Positions 29,501-41,500 of a stretch of DNA of 64,000 nucleotides are shown in pieces. The first letter of the stretch is position 1. Each line of letters begins with the position of its first letter. Both the position numbers and the translations under genes were made by a program. The notes beneath the pieces were generated by a model. It did no database searches. It saw nothing but the letters and a program-made list of their open reading frames with translations, and was not told the DNA's origin. The DNA lies in contig MQRK01220805.1 in assembly GCA_001938485.1 (NCBI GenBank), forward strand, positions 66,264-130,263, read 5' to 3'. The DNA is from Girardia tigrina (taxonomy: Eukaryota; Platyhelminthes; Tricladida; Dugesiidae).

Positions 29501-32500
29501 GAAAGTAAACATTTACTTTCGAATTGAACTACTTGAAATTGGTTTTAAAAATTAAATGACGAAACTGACTTCTGAGATAAGTCTCGTACAGGCCGCCCTT
29601 CGACAGGGAATTCAGAAGCAATCCGTGAAACCATAAAAACAAATGCTTCATCGAGCATTCGTAGATTGTCCTTGAAACTCAACATTCCTCAAACATCAAT
29701 TGTGTGGCATCTTCACGGCCTTGGAAAATTTAATTACCGATGCCGAAAGGCATCTTTTGCATTGTTGAAATTTAACATTTGAAGGCTTTTAGATATTAAT
29801 ATTTAATACCCATCACAACTAGTTATTCTAATCAATACAACCATTAGAAAGTGTAATTTCAGTCATTTCGTATTGCAAAATATTCATTTAAGAAAATGGT
29901 TATATTAACTTTTGTAATTTATTGTATAAATTAATCAATTCAATTTATTGAGACTCAAAAAAGTGAAAATATATCATTAACCCCTTTACCATGGAAAAAA
30001 AATTTTTATCATCCGCTGTTGAATTGGCTGTTAGTTTAGCCTCCATCTCTACATTGTTATTGATTTCCAATGCTTTTTTTGTATCAGGACGAGTTAACTC
30101 GGGACGAACGGCACACAGACGACTTTTATATATCTGAAGACGAGTTAACTCGTGATGTACGGTTAAGCCCAAGATTTCATATGACGAGTTAACTCGTGAC
30201 ACATGGTAAAGGGGTTAATATGTCTAATTCCAGATGTCAGAATTTTAACACATGTATGGATCATGCATCCTTAGGTAGAAAACGTCAGATTTGAAGAGAA
30301 AACATTAACTAGTGTTTTATTTGATAATTGTTAATTTAATTAATTGTTGTTATAATTGATAATTAAAAGTTCATAAAAGAGAAATTATTATAATAAATAT
30401 TAAAAATAAAATTCAATTTCTATTCTCTTGCAATTATTTGGTATTAATTTTCAAAAAAAATGTTTAGGTACCTCTATCAGTCAATAATTGTTTCTCGGAC
30501 ATTTTCTGAATATTTGTCTGTAATTCATTAAGCATATCTAATTTATTAACCAAATATTAATTACTGTCTCTAATTAAAATTCATTATATACCGAAAATTG
30601 GATGTTGCCTAGAATTTTCATTGTTGAAATCCACACATTCCAATGTCATTAGATATTGTAAATACTCGGTCACAAGGGGAGTGTAGTCCTTCGAGACTGA
30701 ATTTACATTTAATAAATCTTAAATAATAATGAGTCTGATTAAATTTTAAAAAAAGAATATTTTGAGTTTATTAAACAATTCGGTTACAAAGAAAAAGTAT
30801 TAATATTTTTAAAGAAAATTTTCTTACTATCATTCAATACTTTAAAACTTTATCAACTCTTTTCAAATTATAAAAAAAACTCTTCACTTTTCGTATACAG
30901 TACATATCTCTTTTGGAAACCTTGTCATATGCCCTGTTTAAAATGATTTTAGTAAAAATATGTTGAATAAACTAAAAAAATATGCTTAACTTTTTTAAAC
31001 CTTTAATTTCCCCCAAAATGCAGCAAAACCATTGAAGAACAAAATTGTATTATTTCAATTGAGTTGTGTGTTTCACACATATTAAAATGCATGTTTTTGT
31101 ATGTTATGAATGAGAACAGTTAATAAAAATTTTAAAATATACAAAGCTTCGAAGGAAAGTAGGAGTGGTTTTTTGATTTTATCTAAAGTGTTTCATGTTA
31201 ATTTAGTATGAATAAATAATCCAAAAACACAGTTATGTTGGTGATATTCACCTGATAAAGTAAATAATGAAATACAAATGCCATCAAACATTCTTTTAAG
31301 ACATAATTTTACTCGTTAAGCACGCATCAGAGTATTTATTGATACGATCAACCTATTTATAAAAATCTGAGGCATTAATTAAAGCGGTTAATCCAGCAAT
31401 TAATATCCAATCAAGTGACTCATCAACTTTGTTGAAAGTTTTTGCGTGAAACAGAATTTGCATAATTGATTATGCAATCATCATTTTAACATATATAAGC
31501 TTAACAGCTACAATCAGAATCGCCTGATGATGACGGATATTCCGTCGAAATATATTGCACCAATAAAAAATTTTATTTTAAAATGGTGTCTTCTAATTTT
31601 TAATAAACTTTTTATTTTCAAAATAATTTCGTTGAAAAATATTTAACTTTTCTTTAATTTCTTTCAAAATAATTTTATGCTATTTTACCCAATTTATTAT
31701 TTTTATAATAATAAATTTGACTTCTTTATATCTTTATTTTAAATCTTTTACTAAATATTTTTTTTAATTAATCTAAACTTGTAACTTATGATTTTTGTTT
31801 ACTTTAATTATAATACAGTTTTTAGTTTTCAAAAAAACCTTTTTTTAACTTTTTTTTATTTTATAAATTTTATGTATTTTTTATGTTTTTCGTAACTTAT
31901 TTAATTTTTGTCATCATCGAAGGCAACAAAAAATATTTTGCTGATGAGAAGATGACTTAAAAGAATCGAGCGTATGGAATATGAAAAGCTTGAGTAGAGC
32001 GTCTGAATATATAGAGCGAAAACGAAGGCTTGCACATAATTGGATGCACCAATGGCGAAATACCTATGATCCAAAAGAAGAGATCAAGCACAATTGAAGC
32101 CCATTTAATCAGGTTTCTATTAGCAACATTTTATATTGGTTAAGAATAATTTCATCAATTAATAAATGATCAAAACGAAATACTTATTGATCCTTACATT
32201 ATTAATAAATGTTGATTAAAAAATCAATCATTAAAATTAAGGAATGTAAAAAATAATGGCAATTGATATTCTTCATTATTAAAAGTGAACGCCATTTTTC
32301 AAAATTTATTTTTGTAATTAATTTCGGCGGATTACCCGCCATCTCCAGACTAAATTAACACTGGCTTTTTGCAGCTTATATATGAGAAATGTGATTACGC
32401 AATCAATCATCTAATAAAGGCTCTATTTGAAAATGTTTAACAGAGAAGTTGAGTGTGAAGCTTGAATATTAATTTTTAAATACAAAATCATCAATTTTGA

Positions 32501-35500
32501 AAAGTTTGATCCCAAATACCATGAATCTAAAATTTATTTCCCAATCATATAAAATTCGTGATATGTTCAGTAATAAATCTCCCACTCCTCTTGGTTTGTG
32601 CTCCGATCTTGTTTATAAATATACATGTAATGGGTGTAACGCCACATACATTGGAGAGACATGTCATCATCTCTGCAAACGGATCAAAGAGCATAGTCGG
32701 TTGGATAATGGGAGCAATATTGCCGAACAAAATTGAAAATGTAAATAGAAAATCGGAGAAAATTATTTTCAAATTCTGTGTAATCGATTTAAAGATTACT
32801 GGGAGAGAGTAACATGTGAGGCCTTATTAATAAGATCCATGGATCCAAAAATTAATATTGAAGCTTCACACTCAACTTCTCTGTTAAACATTTTCAAATA
32901 GAGCCTTTATTACATGATTGATTGTATAATCACCTTTCTCATATATAAGCTGCAAAAAGCCAGTGTTAATTTAGTCTGAAGATGGCTGGTAATCCGCCGA
33001 AATTAATTACAAAAATAATTTTTGAAAAATGGCGTTCACTTTTTAACTTTAAAATTAAATTTATAAATTTAAAGTAGGTATAATATTTTAATAGATAATT
33101 AGTAACCATTTGTCAAAGAATCCTTTTGCCCTCCAGCAATAATGCAGTTAATCTTGTTAATACTCGAAACCATTTCTGTTAACAATCTAACACTTGTCTC
33201 GGAAAGTAATTTGAAAATATTTCTGAAAAATAAATTTATTGTTTAAATCATTTTAAATATTGAAATTATTAACAAGTAATTACAGTTAAGGGTTTATAAT
33301 TTTTTTTATTAATTATAGGCATTCTAAATTTGGTTTGTCGTCTATAAATATAATTAAACATCATATTTCTTTATTCAAATTTTATGCAAGTTTATTTTGT
33401 AAATTGAAATATTATCTTTCTAATGAGACACGTACTTTTCAAAGAATAAACAAAATCAGGGTTTTTTAAGGTCATTTTGGGTGTACAATGTACACCCAAC
33501 TTTTGTAGATGTACACCCAAAAAATTAGCTATTTATAGGTAAAGCATTGGTTCATTAAAAGATACACACACTGCTATTCCACCTACTCTCTATCCCTCTC
33601 GCACATACACGCTCATTTATAAGGTCATTTATAATTGTATACTTATTTAATAGGTATAAGACATTCTTTTGTTCTGAACTCTTTAAATCCAGTGTGCATG
33701 TGTGTAACAATTTTTGAGTAAAAATAAATATGTTATACTGCACACCAACATTTTCTTAGGTTACACCCTACTGGAAACCTTAAAAAACCCTGAATAAACT
33801 AATTAAAAAACGAGTGCCATCAACTAGAAATATGATTTGAACAGAGGGATTTTTAAAAGTCTTGCCGACAATTGACGTGATAGTCACAAAGATGTATAAT
33901 AAAGTATTAAATAAACATTTCCATTCATTTAAATTTCAATCAAAAAGTGGCTATGAACTGATAAACATAATCAATATTTAAAAACTTTAAAGTAAAGATT
34001 TTCTTAAAAAATATTTAGTTTTATTTTTATTACCTTATAAAGGATAAATAATTTGGTAAAATTGAATAAAAATGAACATGCATGAGATACTAATAACAAA
34101 AAATATTAAGAAAACGGTCCCTTGTAGATTTAATAGTATTTAATTTAGACATTTTTCATTGATGAGCTGTGGGAACGTTCATAAAATAAAATTTTTGAAT
34201 GTTATGAAATTATTAGATAAACAATTACATTCCATAAAATATTGTTATAAATATGTTAAAATAGATTTTCAGAAATTTAATATAAAAAATTAATTTAAGT
34301 AAGAAATAAAATAAATTTTACGGTAGGGTTATTAAAAGATTTATGTAAAGATTTATTATAAAAAAAAGTAATTTCAAATTTGATGAAAATATTATTTGAT
34401 GAAAATTTTATTTGAAATAAAATAAAAGTAATTTAAGTTTGATATTTTTATTTTCGAAATAAAAGCAAACTAAACTAAATTTTGCAACTTTTAAATCAAA
34501 GTAAATTTAAAATGTGGTTATATTTTTTTTGGAAAATGTAATTATAATTTTTTATTTGAAATTAAAAAATTGGAATTAAAAGTAATTGAAAACCCTTAAA
34601 TTGACTTAAATAAAAAATGCGATTTTATTTTTTTTGGAAATGTAATTGAAAAATGTACTATAAAATTGAAAAATTAATAAGAGACGCAATAAAATTTTTG
34701 TGACAAAATTTTAATTTACTATAATTTTTATTAAAGAAAATATAAATTTTTAATTTGTAAAAAAATATACAAATCATATTTTTATTTATACATATTTCTA
34801 TTTATATTGGTTGTGTAAAAAAGAAAATACAAAAGTTCCTCAAAAAAAATATTTGTTTAAAAAATTCTAATTGTTATAGAAATAAATTTTGGTGTTCGTT
34901 ATAATGTCTTGTGAGCAAGAATCCAATAAGCTGAAAAGTAATTTAACTGCAAGAAGATGGTATCAACAGGAATTACATGAACATCTAAATTTTCAAACGT
35001 ATGCATGGAGAGTAACATTTAGTCTAAATTCTCAAATTGCGTAGCTTACAAAATGAATTTGAGGAAAATTTATTTGACATTGTAATTAGTGCTGAAGAGT
35101 TTATTTTCATAAGTTGCTCAATATGTCATTTAGGTTATAATTAGCATAACTTTTGACTGTATTGTACAAACAACCAAGGAAATCGACGTCTACGCTTGTT
35201 AAAATAACACTATCATTCCTACTCTAGAATCGATATTAGTATAAACTGTTTATAAAGCATGGATTCTGACTGGTGTATTATATAAAAAATATTTGAATAA
35301 AAATATCAAACGACTTACGTATTAATTTCATCCGAGTTGAGCTCATTTGCACTTTCTGTCATATCGATATGCTTAAAATTTAAAAATATAAAATATTTTA
35401 AATTAAATAAAAATTTCCATACATTTTGTTTAGCTTCATGAACTTCTTTTGTCTGAGCATAAGGTGATTCTAGTTCTTCCAACTTGTCAAGATCCTTAAA

Positions 35501-38500
35501 AAAACATAATTAATACAAAAATTAAGGAATATTAAATAAAAACCTTCTAAAACTATGTTATTAGACGATAATTGATATTAAACTGTTTTATACAGTATCA
35601 TAAATTAATGCAAACAATATAATAAAAGAAATAACAAAATGTAATATACGTAAACAATTTTAATATTATAAATAACTAAATATTATAAATTTTCAAAATC
35701 TTTATCATAACGATGTCTTTTTCTGAAATTTCTGGTTAAAATGTAATATTAATTACACGAATAATTTTTTAACGTTCACGTTTGTAGGTGAGTTTATTCG
35801 TCCAAGAATAACTGTTTGGTGAGTATCAACATGTTCAATAATCCTAATATTTTTGTGTTCCAAAAGACTTCTATCTGAAATTGCATGTGTAACTAATGTA
35901 TAATTAAACGACATATTTTGTTGGTGAAGTTCTAAATTCAAATCTATTTCATTATGTGGATTTCCTAAGGTTTCATTAAAAAAACACCATGATTCGAAAT
36001 TTTCATGTATCATGCGTGAAAGACTAGTACTTTTACGTTTGTTTATGCAACCTACGAATTTTTGTTACTAATCGTAAATTATAATATAGCGACTGTTTGC
36101 AAGGAATTAAAGTTGCACTGGAACAATGGACTGTAAGTCCAATGATAATATACAAAACGATTTCTTTGATCGTATTTTTACAATTTCACCACACAGTCTT
36201 TATCAAATGAATCATATCTATTCAGTCTACCAGCTATACATATGGGAGAATCAGAACTCACTGAATTTAACTTGCACTTATTTTAAAACTTTGAATGTGC
36301 CTCAAGTCAATTATAGGTACAATGTGCTTCTGTCTTACATAGTTTGTTCGAAATTAATTTTTCGCAATCCGGTATATAAATACAAATATAGAAAACAAAA
36401 TTTAAGGTTTTGAATTTTTAATTAGACAACGCATTTCAAGCTATTTTGATTCTCGTCGCCCGGTCCGATTTGATTGTAATATAATGTACATATGTTAAAA
36501 TAAATACATTTTTGAAATAATTTAACTAAAATTGATTGAACGTTAATTTAATTAGTTTAAAAATTTAAGTAAAACAAACTAATTATGATCAATTCCTTAT
36601 TAATCAATCACTGACAGTTATCAAATATCTTTTGAAAGAACGATATGAAAATTTATAACTGACAGTGATTGGTTAATGAGTATGTGATTGATGATAATTA
36701 TGATGTTTTTAGTTAATTTTTGAAATTGAATCAATTTTCGGTAAATTCAAATTTATTTATATTTGATTCAGGAACAAATAATCGCTGTTTACTTACTATA
36801 AACACTTCTGCCAAACCGTGGTTAGTCATTACTTAACATAATGTGTCCACATTGACACTAATAACGACGACATTCGACTTAATTATTTTAATTTTATAAA
36901 TATATAGATTTTATATGAAATTATAAAATAACATGAAATCATCTGAATTATGTTATACATAGAATATTAATAAGATACCGTAATCACCCAAGTATAATGC
37001 TCTCATTTTCATTCAAAATCTCAACATCGAAAATTGGATGAGCATTTGAGTATGTGAGAAATCCCAGTTTGCAAAGTAAAATTCCTTGTAAGATGATATC
37101 AAATTATGTAATAAATTTTATTTGTACGTTTGTGGTATTTTATCAATCAGTATAATACAGTGCGTGACTGCGTGTCATAATTATTTGCCGTACGTAAAAA
37201 ATTCAAATGAATACATCCCCACTCTTTCAATTTATTTCAAATTGAGCTAATGTTTCATCATTTATAAATACGATGAATTTTCAGCAAAAGTTTTATCAAA
37301 ACCAGGTCAAAAGCTACATTCAGAACTTGCTGACAAAGTAACTTCATTTCACTCATATGTGCTGAAGCAAAGAAAGCTGCATTACTTTGAACTCTCACAG
37401 ATTGGGAACGTGGATGAAACTCCGATGTGTTTTGGCAGGAGAACAGTTGAGACCAAGAGAAGCAGAATTGTCCAAATCAGAACAACTGGATATGAAAAGA
37501 CCTGTCACAGTCCTGACCTACATGACAGGTGGAACTAAACTCAAGCTAATAGTGATTTTCAAAAGACTGCTCCAAAGAAGAAATTTCCAGCTGTTGTGGT
37601 GATACATGTACTTCCCAAAGGATGGGTGGCTGATGAAGGAATCGAGCTGTGGCTCAATCAAGTTTGGAATAGCAGGCATGGAGCTCTCTTAAAGAAAAAA
37701 TCCCTGTTAATGTGCGATCAGTTCAGAGCACATGTGACTGATAAAGTAAAGGGAAAAGTGCTTCTCTCAACACAATCCAAGTAATAATTCCTAAAGGTTT
37801 GACATCTATCCTGCAGCCTTTGAATGTCGTTCTGAACAAACCATTCAAGGACAGAATGAAGCAAAGATTGATGGCCTCTGGTCAGCAGGAACAGACCAAG
37901 AGTGGAAACTTCAAGAGGCCTAGAATGACATTCCGTCTCAGTTGGTTTTCAAAAGTTTCCTGAAGACTGGAATCTCAAACAGAATGGAAGGTACAGAGGA
38001 GGATGAACTCTGGAAAGAAGGCACAGAAGAAGAAACTAAAGAAGATGAAGACCAAGCTAAACCCAACTGGGATGCAGATGGAAGACTGATTCCGGAAGAG
38101 TTTCAAGAACTTTTTGGTGACAGTGATGATGATGACTTGGATAAATTCTGATTGAAATATAGAATAGGTAATTTTTTGTGGAATATAAATTTTTTTCATA
38201 AAAAACAAACTTTTAAACAAAATTCTGAAAATTTACGGGAGCGTTATACTTGGGTATGTCAAAAAAGACTAGGTTTTCGATTCAAAAGTTGGATGAGTAT
38301 TATACTTGGGTGATTACAGTACTACATGGGAATATTCAGTTTTGCAAAACTTACAGTTTAGAACAGTGGTCTTCAAACTGTGTTCCGCGGAACCCTAGGG
38401 TTCCTTGAAATCCCTCAAGGGTCCCACAAAAAAATCAGTAATTCAAAAGAAATTGCTTAATTTCTCATAAAAAACATAAATAAAAATCTCAAGAATTTCA

Positions 38501-41500
38501 TAAAAAAACTTATATAAAATCTATATCTATTATTTATTTAATTACAGAACAATCATAATTATTACGTAAATATTTTTGCGTACAGAATACTGAACATAAT
38601 CAAAGTAGTATTAGTTTTTTTTAAATTTTTAAGAATTTTTTTTGAAAAATATTTTCACTAATCATAGTGATCCATAGCATGTAAATAAAACCGTAACCAT
38701 AACAACGAAATAATTAGTTTTCACGTTCTTAGTTTCAGAGTAAACATTTTTTTAATTCCATTTTCCATTTAAACTTCGCAACAACTTAACTTCGAGATAT
38801 AAAAATATCAATATATTGATAAAAAAAAGTTATATTGAGTTTTAATTTTAAAGAATTGTTTAATGTTTTTGTGTTTAATTATAGTGAAACTTTAATTAAA
38901 GTTTAATTATAGTGAAAAACAAGCTCACCCAAGTCATTAATTTAATTTTTTTATTTTTACGTTTTTTATTGTGTAAATAGATGTTACATTGATTTTTTTT
39001 ATTTTTGAATAATTTTGAATTTATATTTAAAAAAGCTAACTATGCATAAATAAATTTATTTCACATGAGGGTTCCGCGAGCTTTTGAAGTTTGAAGACCA
39101 CTGGTTTAGAACATCATTAAGAGAACAATTCAACAGAACTCAATTAAACGAACTATATTTTCTAACCCATAAAACTCGCTTTTTTGTTGTACAAATTTTA
39201 GCATTTCTATTAAAATTATTGCGTGAATTATTAAATTTGTTGTCATTTTTCATTTGCAATCGACTATCAGAAAACGGCTTTGTTTTATTTTGATTCGACA
39301 GAGAACGATTTATGATACATGTTTCTTCATTTATCACAGACTTTGAACAACTTTCATCACTTTTCTATTAAAATTATTAAAATACTTAATTTTTTTATAA
39401 AAATAAAAGCTTAAAAAGATTTCTAAATTTATGAAAACCTGTAAAATATTATTTTTTCCTGAATATCTACACTGAATTTTTTAAAGTCTTTTATCATGTT
39501 AAATTGAATAATCATAAAATATGTCAGACGAAATAGTCAAATGTTAAAATAAAATCCATAATTTTACCAATGTAGATGTACTTCTTTCGCTTAAAGACAG
39601 AATCATACATTAATAATTAATCTACCGGCCTACGAACTTTTTGATGGCACCAAGTAATATTCTGATGCATTATTATTATTATCACTATTATTGTTATTAT
39701 TATTCCATAAATCATAACAATTATTCAAAGCTTCAATTAAGAAACATTGGTACATAACCCAGAGATATAAAAAACTTAAAATTCACCTTCACTTTGAGAT
39801 TTGTAAATAGTAATTAAATCAGGAAATTCAAAACTATCGTAATTCAAAACACGTAATTTAAATCATTCGTTATGCTGCGCAACCATAATGTAGCTCATCA
39901 GTAGGAATGAAGTATTGTTCCACTCAAAAGCAGCACAGTCCACAGAGAGTCGCTGCACGTCTACAACTTGTACTAATGGTTATAATTGAGAACGAAGAAA
40001 ATGGACAGAAATCTATATTGGATTGACGAAGAAGACCTTGATATGAATGATATCTCCACTTCGCCCCCGGATGACGGACCGGAGGTTTACTGGGTTCGCC
40101 TGTAATGTGCACTGAGGACCGGTGTTGAGATCGACATGAAGTAGAATATCCGTATCACGTGTACTCCCACGACTATGGCCATGGAATGTGCTGACAGTGT
40201 ATGACGGCGAACCTGAGAAACCAGCGCTGTCTCGGACCAGTGTATACACTGTTCGGTCAAAAGATGGTGGCGTGGATGCAGTCGCATCACTATCTAGTGC
40301 TCGGCAACAGAGGCAGTAACGAGCGCCGATCGTGTTCTATAATAAGTTGTGATCGAGCCAAAACACTTGACAATGATAATCGTTTCAGTTAAAACTCATA
40401 ATAAGTAAGAAAATATTGAACGCAGTTTCTATCAATGTTTATTCAACATAAGTTTTGAAAAGTGTCCAATTGCAATTATTAAAACATTATTTTTTTATTT
40501 TTTTACATTTATTGTTAATTTATTATTTTTATCATTTTTAGGGATAATGTCAGAGCATCACAGTGCCCAACGAAACTGATATCTTTAATACTGAAACAGA
40601 AATAAAATTATTTTATCAACAAAATTTTAAAGACTGAATTGTAAAAAATATCTTCAAAAACCTGTTTCTGAAAAAAGGCGATTCAGAAAAATATCTACCT
40701 TGTAATAAGTGATTAAATTAACAAAATATTTATTTATTGCCAGTAAAAATAAAACAAAATCAAGATATCTCTAGACAGAGATTAGAAAAGTTATCTTAAA
40801 AATCTCATCACATACAAATAAAGACTAATTTGTGGAATAAAATAAACTTAGGGCAAGTAGAAGTGTTTGCGAAGTTTCATGAATTAAATGATAAATAAAA
40901 TACTATTTGCTTTTAATTAATGCCATTCTTGGCTACTTTACGTGCGAATGTATATTTAATTAATTAATAATTTAATCATTTTATATTGTCAATCATAGAT
41001 AAAGCAATACATTTCATAAAAAAATTGATAAATTAATGTCAAAACCGAAAATTATCAAGATAATGTAATAAAATAGCATTATTTTATTATAATTATTACT
41101 AATTATTATAACAGTAATTTAAACCTAGAAATAAAATTAAGCTATGTTTCTCAAAACTATTTATTTCGATTTACACTATTTTCAAATTCTCGCTTACTAC
41201 GAAGCCATTCTTGCTTTAATCCTTGATATGTTGAATTTCGACAGAAGTTATAAATCATATCTTTAAAAAACTTTTTAAAACTATTCATACTGTTGTAAAT
41301 ACCCAAATTTCTTCATAGACACTGGGATGTGTTCAAATTATGCAGGCTTCAGTTAAACAGATCGTTATCAGTTTTGAAATTTCTTGTGAAACAAATTTTA
41401 TCAAATGAATTTCCGTTAATATTATTGAGTTGGCCAAAAAGTCATTGTGTTTTTGAGTACGTCTTAATAAAAAGCATGAAAATATAAAACGATGTGATAA

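Larger units (their letters stand above)
32280..33045 (+). mobile_element. Penelope-like element with an inverted terminal copy
   Basis: The centre (32497-32900) encodes the end of the reverse-transcriptase region and a GIY-YIG endonuclease domain. Visible are a Cys pair in YTCNGC, YIGET, and the zinc/His block CHHLCKRIKEHSR, then CEALLIRSMDPKINIEASHS and a stop at 32900. One frameshift lies near 32715. About 195 bp past the stop, with TATA box and hammerhead (32840-33040), is repeated in inverted orientation on the left (32280-32475). The piece therefore has the terminal-repeat arrangement known for Penelope-like elements, where 5' truncated copies can carry an inverted repeat at the upstream end. 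Confidence 0.8.

Noticed and set aside
36126-36413. 95-codon plus-strand open frame
   Set aside because: No domain, no conserved composition, and the upstream region lacks any gene signal. Likely chance.
39580-39850. Possible extra minus-strand exons (FKRKKYIYIG and FEFPDLITIYKSQSE)
   Set aside because: Their phases do not fit between exons 9 and 10 and no proper acceptor precedes them.
40575-40890. Plus-strand run of peptide-like segments separated by stops, looked at as a host gene with tiny introns
   Set aside because: Candidate 35-37 bp introns do not restore the frame, so neither a spliced gene nor a named pseudogene can be claimed.
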